This document shows, piece by piece, positions 1-9,800 of a stretch of DNA of 64,000 nt; the stretch's first letter is position 1, and each line of letters opens with the position of its first letter. Under the pieces are notes generated by a model, which did no database searches, was not told the DNA's origin, and saw nothing but the letters and a program-made list of their open reading frames with translations. Both the position numbers and the translations under genes were made by a program. Source of the stretch: Sweltsa coloradensis (Eukaryota; Arthropoda; Insecta; Plecoptera; Chloroperlidae). The stretch is taken from positions 62,001 through 126,000 of the forward strand of contig JAMZAV010004487.1 in NCBI GenBank assembly GCA_024449915.1, given 5' to 3'.

Positions 1-646
1 TTTCACTGACCACCAAATACTTAGCTCGGGTGTTTTTTTGTTTGTTTTTTTTCTGTCTGTATGTTTCTCTCTACCGGTCAATCCGCACATGCAATCTTAA
101 TGAAAATCGGAGAGGACCTTCGAAATCTGTGCACTTAGTCCTGCAACGATTTTGGGTACAATCGAATAAATATTTGTTACGAATATCGTACTTTTACGAT
201 TTTTTTCGATTATTAATGCGATATTTTGTGAATTTGGGCCGATTCTGACCAAACGGGTGGGGCTACAACGTTCATATTTTACACAGACATTAAGGTTATG
301 GTGATGTAGTAACTTTTGAAAGAAAAAGTAGAAAAGGTTATCCAGAATCCATAGATATAAAGGTTTTAATATAAGTTTTTTGAGGTGTAAAATAATAATT
401 GACAAGTAACTATAGAAACTTGACAACAATCACCTCACAATGCGTACAACAAGCAAGTCTTTGGGCCTCTAGATATTTTACATTCTATGCCATAGCAATA
501 AGTAATACTTTATAAAAAATATCCTAATTTAACAAAAAATGGATTTTGCAATAGGACTTGAAGTTAAGAGATCCCACGCATACTAAAAACTTTAAACAAG
601 CTCATCCATCAACGCGACTAAAAAAAGCGTTCGCGAAGCGGCCTAG
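1..646 (+). mobile_element. HINE-like element copy A (left end cut by window)
   Basis: The first member of the dominant repeat family, in forward orientation; its left end lies outside the window. It runs through the family's T-rich stretch, the block GTGGGGCTACAACGTTCATA and the right subterminal repeat GCTCATCC at about 600. It ends in the hairpin-forming AAGCGTTCGCGAAGC and CCTAG. The open frames inside (30-248, 97-429) recur in other copies with unrelated breaks, so I do not treat them as genes. Non-autonomous Helentron is an inference from end structure. Confidence 0.6.
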
Positions 647-1375
647 TAATAAAATCATAGGTATACTAATACAATAAAATACAATCATAGGCATATCATT
701 CATGAGTTATTAATACGTTCTCGCCTCGAGGGATGCCCCCCCACCCCCCCCCCCAGGAATTCCCAGCTGTAATATTCTGAAAATCATCTAGGTATACGCA
801 AAAATCAATACATCTATCAATTTTTCTTTCTTTTTTCCGTTCAGTAAAACACCTTACTGCAGTCACCTTGACAATGTGGTCCACAGCGGCCAATAAACGT
901 TGGTATTTAAATATATGAGCTATAATTTCCCATCACTTACTCGGTCTGGTCATGAAAATGTATAACCTAAAAGCTTCAAACAAACCACATAAAATCCAGC
1001 AAAACACGTATTTAAAAAAAAATCTGCGGCGCTTTTGTGTGGGGTATCTCCCTACCCCCACACATCCGCCCAATGAACCTTTCGTGGAGCACATTTTTCA
1101 GATTACACCATACTCTTGGCAGCACCCTCTGTTCGCGACGTTCAGCTGTACTCCACTACTATTCACGTAGTTCCCCCCACGCTCCCTTCTTTTCCCGGTT
1201 TCCTATCATTGCTTATCGTTTACCTGTCCAGTGTCTAGTTCTCTTGCGAGCCTACTTTCTGTGGTGATCGGACGTCCGCTCAGCGTTCTGCCTGCAGACC
1301 TGATTTTCAGTGTTGGCTGTTCGAGCCAACATATTATTTTTCGTGTGCTTTAAGCTTCTACATTAGTGTTCTACA
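647..1375. other. Unclassified stretch between two HINE-like copies
   Basis: No gene is recognisable. It contains a C-rich run at about 736-754 and a more GC-balanced block at about 1020-1340 with two overlapping short open frames, neither with recognisable motifs. It could be an unrecognised repeat or ancient host DNA. Confidence 0.4.
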
Positions 1376-2088
1376 CTAGGAAAACGCTAAAATCCCGCCC
1401 GCGTTGATGGATGAGCGTTTTTTGTAAGTTTTTTGTTTGCTTTTTTTTGCGTTTGTTTGCACTTTTCCTTTGATTGTTATCAAGTTTCTATTGTTATTGT
1501 TAATTTGTATTATAACCAAAAAACTCATATTAAAACCTTATTTCTGTGATTCTGACAAAAATTTCAACTTTTCTTTCAAAAGGTTATCTCACCATAACCT
1601 TAATGTCATGTGAAATCTGAACGTTGTAGCCCCACCCGTTTGTCAGAACGGCCCAAATGTGACGAAAATATCGCACATAAATTGAAAAACTTATTAAAAC
1701 CTTTATTCTATGGACTAGCTATTTTCGAGCTTTTTATTTCAAACAGGTACTACATCACGCATAAGCTTAATGTCCATGTCGAAATATTGAAGTTGTATAG
1801 CCCACCGTTTGGTCAGAATCGGCCCAAATGTGACGAAAAATCGCACGTAAATCGAAAACGTAAAGTCGATATTCATGAAATATCTTCGATTGTACCCAAA
1901 ACCAATACACTCTAAGTTCAGAAAACGAAGGTCCTCCAAAATTCATCAGTATCGCTTATGCCGTTTGCCCGGAGTCCTGCTAACAAACGGACAAAAATAC
2001 AACAACAAAAGAAAAAAACATTGCAGACTAATTTTTGGTGGGTTCGAGCAAATTGAAGTTTTCGCTTCGCTCTGCTAACGCTCATCCA
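1376..2088 (-). mobile_element. HINE-like element copy B
   Basis: Full copy in reverse orientation. On the plus strand it starts CTAGGAAAACGC, followed by GTTGATGGATGAGCG, and ends with the mirror subterminal repeat CGCTCATCC. An internal block of about 170 bp (from the run of A-rich sequence through GTAGCCCCACCCGTTTG to the ACGAAAATATCGCAC motif) is present twice in tandem, at about 1528-1680 and 1690-1850. The same block is amplified in copies E and O. Confidence 0.62.
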
Positions 2089-2100
2089 CATAGGTTCTTT

Positions 2101-2315
2101 AAATTATTTTCTCTACGTATTAATTGACCACGCAATACCACTTTCATTCTCAATCATCAAACATTCACTATACCGCTTGCCTGTTTCCTTCCCTGCTTTG
2201 CTCTCTCCAATCATCACCATCATTATCATCATCATCATCATCATTCACAAATCATCATTTATTCACCTTTACCGGAGCCGATATCGCCAGTTTCACACCT
2301 TCAACAAGCACACAG
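2101..2315 (+). promoter_or_regulatory. Candidate non-coding first exon of the F-box locus
   Basis: A pyrimidine-rich, low-complexity stretch with an imperfect CAT/CATTAT microsatellite at about 2218-2247. It ends at a strong splice-donor match, CACACAG|GTAAGC, at 2315/2316. The next acceptor-like site is TTGCTTCTGAAAG, just before the F-box ATG at 3140. A 5' UTR exon spliced to the F-box exon is plausible but rests only on these two signals. Confidence 0.3.
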
Positions 2316-2970
2316 GTAAGCGATAAGTGGTGATTTTCCCTCCCTCCTTTTTGGCCCCAGTTTCTCCTCTATTCAATGTTGCAGTCATTTCCCACTTTTC
2401 CGTTTTAATCTCTTTCGGGTTTCAACACCCTCCTAAATATATTCCCTACGAACGTAACTGGGCGTGGCCTATATTATTGTGAAAACACGAGAACATTACA
2501 CCTAAAATGTGGATTTGGAAATGTAGTTTACATTCTGGTATTACTCATCCTTTGTTTTACTCACATAAAAAGTAATAAATACGTGTTTGAATTCAATGCG
2601 GAGTGAGCTGTTCATCGGCAATGATGATCAGACCATGTTCTATTTATAGCTCCTTGATCCGACTATTTCGCAGGTCATAAGTTACAGCAGATGTGGAGAA
2701 TCATGTGGTCCTTGCTTGGGAACTAGATTAATATCTGCTAGGCGGTGGCCGAAAGCTTTTCAATTGGCCGACTTATTTATCGACATGATCAAGGGCACAG
2801 CTATAAAAATACTCTCTCTTCTGAACATGCCCTTCTAAAGCAGGCTGTACAAGATAAAGCCAAAACTCAACAACATTTGTTGTGTTTCTGGAGAAAGTTT
2901 CTTGATCAACATCAATAATATTATGAATATAATTTTTTTTAAGCATAAGCCCGCTTTAAGGACATAGTTA

Positions 2971-3070
2971 TTGATTTATAGCAGTTGTCGTGAAAGTTTG
3001 CTGCCCCGACTGGGGTTCTGGGTTCGAACCCTAGTTGGGGCAAACTTTTACGACAACTGCTATGAATCAA
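2971..3070. repeat. Hairpin element with a tRNA-like B box in the loop
   Basis: The arms 2971-3007 and 3037-3070 are near-perfect inverted repeats. The loop 3008-3036 carries GGTTCGAACC, which matches a pol III B box. A related block with GGGTTCGAGCCCCGGTCG lies at 27447-27520. No complete tRNA cloverleaf is evident. Confidence 0.5.
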
Positions 3071-3139
3071 TATCAATAATATTGGTAAGATATCAATCAT
3101 TTACAGACTTTTTAAATTATTTGTTTTGCTTCTGAAAGT

Positions 3140-4590
3140 ATGGGAAAAAAGCCGAGGCGATGCTTCAACGGGATGAAGTTGAAGCTCCAAGGATGTCACA
3201 TGACGACAGAGCAGATCATCCCGTCTGGCAGCATTCCGACTCTTCCTGAAGAGCTTCTACTCAACATCTTCTCGTATCTGAGTCTGTCCGAGCTCTCCAA
3301 TGTCCTAGAGTGGGTAGACATTGCTAGCGAATACACTGGGACCCCCAGCTCTAGACGTGGATAGAATCCATGAAGGCTAGAGGACACTCGAATATCTCTT
3401 CGGCGAAGAGTTCTTAGGGTATCCTTGTAGTGATATGAAGCTTCTCACCAACTCATGGCCCGGCATTTGTTTGTCATCCACTCATTTAGGATTCGAGAAA
3501 GGTATGCATGAACAAACTAGTCGAACATGTTTGGGGACTCACAATGAGAAGAAGCGTTATATCGATGAGGTGCCTAAATTTAAAAGTGTGTTGTATAAAG
3601 ATTATATCGTGATGTTGGCCGATTTGCAAGTATTGGATTTGCAAACTTTTGCACCTACCGATGCCGGTTTTAGATGGTTATCAAATCTCTTGAGGTGCTG
3701 TGTACAACTAGAGGTTCTGAAGGTTTACTGTTCCAATAACAACATGACAAGTGCAGAGCTGATTGAACTTTGTACCTGGCTACGAGGGACTCTGCGTGTG
3801 TTGCACATACAATGTGAAGACGCGAGTTAAGAATGTATCAACACCATCACCAGTTGTCTCCACCTAGAAAACTTGAGCATATTCCGAGCTCCTTATATCT
3901 CCCATGAATCTCTAAAAGCTGCATAGGCTGGATGGGGTGTGGAGAAGTGACGTCCAATAACCACCAGTTTTGGCCTAGCTCTCACCGTTTACGAGATAAA
4001 TGCGAAAAATGAAACTAGAAGTGGGCTGGCTGCTGCGCAGTCTCAAATTTGAAGATGGTTATTCATATTCAGTTAAATCATTGCCTTCGCAGTTTTCCGG
4101 CTCTAGCTTAAATGACTTGACCACATTCGTGCTTTAGTTCCGTAACTACAATCCCCAAGAACTAGAAGTCATTGGTACCGACCTGAAGAACCTGACAACA
4201 TTGTCTCTGAGGTCTAGCACGAGACTGTCTGGATACTCCTCGATACTCTCCAATGGGTTCCTAAAGTCTGTCCATCCTTGAGGTACAAAGTGACCATCGA
4301 CGGACGAGACAGGTATCGGTCGCCCCCGTTCATTGTCTACCAACCGCTAGGCCCGAAAAGGGTTGCGAATGAAAAGCCGGGCAGCAGGCAGACACTAAAC
4401 GGGGGACCCATTCCGGTCTCGTCCGTCGATGGTCAATTTGTACCTCAAGGATGGAACGACTTAACACGGCACCATCACAGGCGGCAACAAACTGAAAACA
4501 TTAGAGGTTTTCTGCCTGAGAGCTAACCTGACCGCGGAGACCTCGCTGAAGATACCCGAGTACTCACCGGGACTCCCTAATACAGATTAG
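3140..4590 (+). pseudogene. F-box / leucine-rich-repeat protein, broken
   Basis: The ATG at 3140 opens a frame whose residues 31-55 form a clear F-box (IPTLPEELLLNIFSYLSLSE), the module that binds SKP1 in SCF ubiquitin ligases. The frame is lost after about 3340. LRR-like coding sequence resumes at 3435-3829 (for example LQVLDLQTFAPTDAGFRWLS and LEVLKVYCS), then meets a stop at 3828-3830. Further LRR pieces continue past it (HLENLSIFRAP at about 3865; DLKNLTTLSLRSS at about 4180; KLKTLEVFCLRANL at about 4485) in shifted frames, ending in a stop near 4590. An FBXL-type substrate receptor is the best reading. With at least one in-frame stop and several frameshifts it looks non-functional. A live gene with unseen introns is less likely, because the breaks fall inside repeats without splice signals. 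Confidence 0.6.
4271..4455. repeat. Inverted duplication inside the F-box pseudogene
   Basis: 4271-4327 and 4401-4455 are inverted copies of one another with few mismatches, sharing TCCATCCTTGAGGTACAAA and GACCATCGACGGACGAGAC. A 73-bp spacer separates them. The duplication sits between two LRR fragments and helps explain loss of the frame. Confidence 0.75.
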
Positions 4591-4810
4591 ACAACGACCT
4601 TGAAAGAAATTATGCCACGCCTCTTCATTCGTACAAATATCTACCCACAGTAGGAGAATTCCAGACCCAAAAAAGGAATTAGATAAGACTTTGAGTTTGT
4701 TTTATTATTTCACGTTGAATGTTGTTTGTTTTCATACTTTAAAGTAAAAATAAATGTGTAATTTGGGTCTAATTGTTTCTTTGTTTTTAATTTAATTTCT
4801 TCTTTGGTGA

Positions 4811-5237
4811 ACAGCCAGCGACTTGGCTAAGGTCCTTTAACCGGTTCCTACTCGAACACCGAAGTTAAGCAAAATCGAGCGTAGTCAGGGGTAGAGTGGG
4901 GTGACCGCTCTGCGCTGAAACTTACGTATACCGCTGGTTAGAGCAGATGGAGGGTTCGAGAGCTAGTGTAACGGCTTCGTTCTCTTCGACGTCTGCTCAG
5001 AAGTCCGGGTTAGTGGATGAACCTATATGACTGTCAAATTTACACCGTCCTTTCGGATGGGACGTTTAGCCGTTGGTCCCGTTGGTACTTTTCGAAAGGA
5101 GTAAGCTACGTGCCGGTACCGGGTTTCCCCTCCTCCCTTCTGTTTATGCTTAATCCTCATCTATCATTACTCATTGTCTCGAATAGCCAAAGTGCATTAA
5201 TATGAGACGTTAAGCAATATCCAATCAACCTTTGGTG
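4811..5237 (+). mobile_element. 5S-rRNA-headed SINE
   Basis: The head resembles the promoter half of 5S rRNA: CACCGAAGTTAAGCAAAATC (A-box region) and GTGGGGTGACCGCTC (C-box region). The body contains CCTTTCGGATGGGACG followed by CCGTTGGTCCCGTTGG, reminiscent of the conserved central domain shared by several metazoan SINE groups. The 3' end reads GAGACGTTAAGCAATATCC. The flanks form a direct repeat around TCTTCTTTGGTG (about 4797-4808 and 5240-5251), taken as the target-site duplication. Two more copies lie at 26036-26255 (headless) and 52140-52520. Confidence 0.65.
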
Positions 5238-5317
5238 AATTCTTCTTTGGTGGGCAAATACATCTTCTAATTGGCCGATGGTCCTTCATTTGTTTCAAAT
5301 CCTTCCATTTTAACAAG

Positions 5318-5660
5318 GTGTGCATAATGAAACTCGTAAAGAAATGGGAAATGACTTAAAAGTGAAGGGTAGACAAATTTAAAAGTTTGCTTCATAAAGA
5401 TCTCATTATTATGCTTTCCCATCTTTGGGAAGTGATTTGGCAAAACTCTGAAGATAGCAATGGTGGTCCGAAGTGGTTAATGCTTTGTTTAACTGGAGGA
5501 GGTGAGACCTAACAAAATGAGTTCATCATAACAAGAACAAAGGTTCGAACTATGTGCAAACAATGTGCCCAGCTTAGCTGAACTCTACTCGTGTTGCACA
5601 AAGAATGTTAAGACTTGAGCTTAGAATTGTGTCAACTTTACTTTTCATTTCTACAAAATA
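5318..5660 (+). pseudogene. Second, highly decayed F-box/LRR copy
   Basis: This aligns by eye with the LRR part of the first copy (about 3540-3890). Shared landmarks in the same order are AAATTTAAAAGT, a TATAAAGAT/CATAAAGAT motif, a GGTTAT/GGTTAA motif, GTGTTGCACA and a TGTGAAGAC/TGTTAAGAC motif. No usable open frame remains. It suggests a tandem duplication whose second member decayed further. Confidence 0.45.
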
Positions 5661-6679
5661 TTCATGGAACTTAGAATCAAGCCGGTCCTTTGGTTTCACT
5701 TTCCCCGTCTGAGCCCGGGGTAGGGTAGGGTCCAGCTTATGTGGGGGATGAAAGGGAATGTTACACTTACCGGGTACTCAACAATGGCTCGCTCACTCGT
5801 CTAACAACAACTTTGGCGTATTACTTATTAATTGTCTCTCACACAAGCTTTGGAAATAATTACAATCAATACTCTATGGTTATTTATTTTATTATTTATT
5901 TAACGTCTATCATATTCAGCTATAAAAAAAACTATTCACAAAGGAGGACAACTAAATAAATCTAATTACATAGATGCAGAAACAACAATAAACTTCATTT
6001 TCGTAAATATTTGAAAAAGTTGCATTACAACAACAATGCATTTAAACACAACAATTTTGGAAACAAATACAAATATATATTATAATATGCATTTAATTAA
6101 TGAATCAAATATAAAAAAGGTGGAGAATGAAAAGAATAGAATAGAAAGGAAAAAACAAAACAAAAAAATTGCTTCTTGACGGTGGGCTAACAATATGTGT
6201 GTATGTATAATAGAGACACATTGTACACATTCTAGCTTGACACACACCATGGTTCATAGTTAATATTATAAACATGGTCAATATTATAAAACATTACACT
6301 TTACCAAGTAGTAGTGGAAGTAAATATTTTATTTCACCATACAAACCAGAATATAACAAGTGCATAGAATACAAATTATTTTAATACATAAAAAATATTC
6401 TACTGTTTAAAAACGTACCATTTTGGGTGTTTGGGAAAGCGTCAATAAATAAGTGTTTTTATGAAGGTTGTTAGAATTGCAAGTATAATAAAATCCACGA
6501 ATAAAAATGAAAACTTAAAGTCTAGATTCTACCACAAACGAAGGTGCAAACCACAACCACATGTGACAATCGATAGAGCTGCAAGGCGTTCCAGAATAGA
6601 CCAGTGCATTCTGCATCAGAATCTGGTTTGTCCAGCTCATCAACAATCTAAAGCACCCGGTACTATCAGAGAATTTGTT
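5661..6679. other. 3' flank of the minus-strand secreted-protein gene
   Basis: AT-rich sequence with no coding signal. Read on the minus strand, AATAAA occurs at 6333-6328, about 350 bp beyond the stop codon, and is a plausible polyadenylation signal. The short frames at 5741-5959 and 6461-6727 have no support; the latter runs antisense into the real last exon. Confidence 0.4.
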
Positions 6680-6841
6680 TTAATTCAACATATCCTTCTT
6701 TGTCAATGTATAATACCTGCCGCATAAAACTAACTCTTGCACATCGTAACATTTGATCTCCAAAATGAAAGGCCCGTGCAACAAATTTGCTCCAGGATTG
6801 TCTCCATGAAGGTCGTAGTCAACATGGTAGGTAATGTTTTG
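6680..6841 (-). CDS. Secreted-protein gene, exon 4 (C-terminus)
   Basis: 53 codons plus TAA at 6682-6680. It starts QNITYHVDYDLHGDNPG (with the NIT sequon), continues GPFILEIKCYDVQELVLCG and ends TKKDMLN. Acceptor is TCTGTTGCAG. A donor-like GCAG|GTATTA occurs in the exon, so a further 3' exon is possible, but the frame stays open to a stop 13 codons later. Confidence 0.68.
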   Translation of the reverse strand, partial: QNITYHVDYDLHGDNPGANLLHGPFILEIKCYDVQELVLCGRYYTLTKKDMLN

Positions 6842-9800
6842 CTGCAACAGAATGTCAGGTTCAGTTAGGAATCAACTTTTAAGGACTGTCAACAAAATCA
6901 TCTAAACATTATCTAACTTCCATTTTGTACATAATCTAATACATTTTTTTATTATTATATAATATTGTTTATTATACAACAGTACAGCATTAAAAAAATT
7001 GTTATTCATTCAGCAAACTCATTTACAACAGAGAACAAGTATTACATAATATTATTCCAAGTGAAGTTAAACATTTTTTTAAAAGCACAGGATATAATAT
7101 TATAATGTAAATTATAATAATTTTTAGCATATAAATTTGTAAAATTATAATCATCATCATTATCTGTTGCCACGTCCAACTCTGCGTTGGGTCGGCATTG
7201 AAGATAGGATCATAATATATAATATTATTATGAGGTGAGTAATAATTTCTTATTATATAAATTATATTTATGATTATGTTATATCCTACGATTTGAAAAA
7301 TATTTAAAAACAAAATACAAAAAGGATTTATAGAAAAAAGACTAGAAAAATGGCTGTACCTTGAGATGTACTTAAGTAATAACATATGCAAAATCATAAA
7401 TAAACAATAAATTAATAAATTTTATTTAGAGTCTACCCACTCAGTTATATAACTGATTTTCAGTGGGGTACCAGAAATATTTCACGGATAACTGGATATA
7501 AAATACCTGATGAGTGTCGGTGGGTGATAACTTAATACTAGGGAAACGCCAAAGTCGTTGTTAAACGAGTGAGTTAGCCAAGTGCTTTGACTTCTAAAAC
7601 CGAACCGTCTGGTCACCTTACAGGAACTAACTCTGCTTGCCACAATAATTATTTAAATTGAACATACAAAATGCGAATCGTATATTCAAAATGTATTATC
7701 GTGAAACATTAACAAATTTCCAAGATAAAACAAAATCATCTAATTTTTATAACCCATTTAACACCCCTCAAAAATAATATGTGGGTGTAAAAATATAAAA
7801 AGTTAAAACTGACGGGTACCGAACCCCATCCATCCGTGCGGTAGGCTAAATGGTTACCACTAGGCCATGCAGGCCACGTCAATGTCGTCCCGCTAACTGC
7901 TACGAAACAAATGCCATTGATATTATTAAAAATCACATTTTTTTTTATTGTTGGCTTCTATCGCAATGGATCAAGCTGATTTTGTTAACAGTTCTCAGTA
8001 AACTCGTACCGGACGTCTGTTTAAAATATCAGAGCAATCTGTTCAGCGGTTCGGCTGATTTTCGACGAACAGACAGACAGAATCACAGAATGAGAGCCGT
8101 TTGAGTTGAATGGAGACACTCAGTCGCTCCGCTCCCTCGTTTAATAACTGGACCTAATATTTGGTGGAAGATTCTCTGTGTGACATAGTTCTCAGGATCG
8201 TTTGAAGAAAGTAAAATGACAAAGTGTGAGACCAAGTTCATGTTCTTGTTCTTGACAAAAGCAAAGTTTTTCGTCACCGTCTCAAGCTAAACATAAATAA
8301 TGGATTTCACAAATAATTCTGTTGAACAGGGATTGTGTTTGCTCAAACAGTTCAGCACAATATTGTCATGTTTGGGTTGTTTCTACCCTTGTTATGGTAA
8401 CTTCATTGATTATTTCTCATGTCAAGATGGTGATTGCATTATGATGTCACACGTATAAGGAAGAAGTGCTATATGATCGTTGCCCGCTTGTATGGCGCAC
8501 GGACGGGATGACAAATGAATTAAATGTCAGGTAATGTTTGTGGCAATACCGGGTTTGCGAAAATGTCGTGCTACTCGTCGTTCCCACATTTATTTTTTTT
8601 ATCTCATTTTCAAAGGAGAACATTTTTATTTTGTTAGCTACAAAGTTAGTTATTGTGATGCTTTAAAACGCACAGGCGCTTTTCAACCGGGTGTAGGTCA
8701 TGTTGCACGTCCAGAGATATTGTATAGTGATAAATTGAATTTGTTGATTCAGGGTTTTCTGCACTTAATGAAAGCCAGAAGTCCCTGATGGTGAGTTTGG
8801 AAAAGTTTTTCCTACATGACTCTGTCAGCTGTCGTTTCACACGAGTTAAAATATTCGCACGCGCTTTTTGCCCTGGGAACTTGTGGCGATATAGAGTTTA
8901 ATTTGCATTTCGACACTTCAATAGGTTATTTGCATGAAGTTTTTGAATATTTTTTTTGAATTGCTCTTATGATTCTACAATCTACATTAAACAGTTTAAA
9001 AACAAAATTTGAAGCCTTTAAAGTATTTTTTTTTTTTTTTTTAAACGAGTTTAAATTCCGCGCTAAAATTGTGACGTAATGAAACCCTATATTAGCCACG
9101 GTCTTCCTAATACAGTGCAGTATCACGCATAAAACATATCTTTAGAAAAACAAGTGCTTTGGATTATCTCTCGGCAACAAGACAACAGGCTACGGTGGCA
9201 CAGTTTTGACAAGATCTGGGCCACGCCAAAACTACTGCCAAAACCCAAGCCAAAACCATGTATTTTAATGGCATCATCGCCCGTGTAGGGCCTGATGACG
9301 TTATAATGGAATGGCCAATGACAGCGCGTTTCTTTATATGTTCCAAAATAGAACACTTCAAGCCAATATCAAAACATTTAAAAACATAAATCAAACGCGA
9401 TTTTTGGATTCATTACGTTTTATTCTCTAAAGATAATATTTTTAGCTTAATTCTACAATTTATGCAAATAGCCTAATACTGCTAATTAATTTGAACTTTG
9501 ATACGGTTTGTCGACTAAAGGTTGTGTTCCGTAAAGGGGACCAGAACGACCAGTCTACGACCAATGGAATTTAAGCTAACACAATTCGCACCAATGACAG
9601 ATCAGATTTGCAAGAAACGTATGCGATGCGTTGCTGTTTTCACTGTTGTGGTCGAGACCAAGAAGCCCACAGTTTTATTCCGGTCGTGGGCTGGTCTTGA
9701 AGAAAGCGCGGTTATTTCAAATTCTTTCATTGAAAATCATGGAATAATGTCAACTTCCGACAATGTTCCTGTAACTACACATGGGTAGACAATAATTCAT

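Noticed and set aside
4850..4920. A 5S rRNA gene
   Set aside because: The 5S-like part is partial, diverged and followed by a SINE body with target duplications, and recurs the same way at 52.2 kb.
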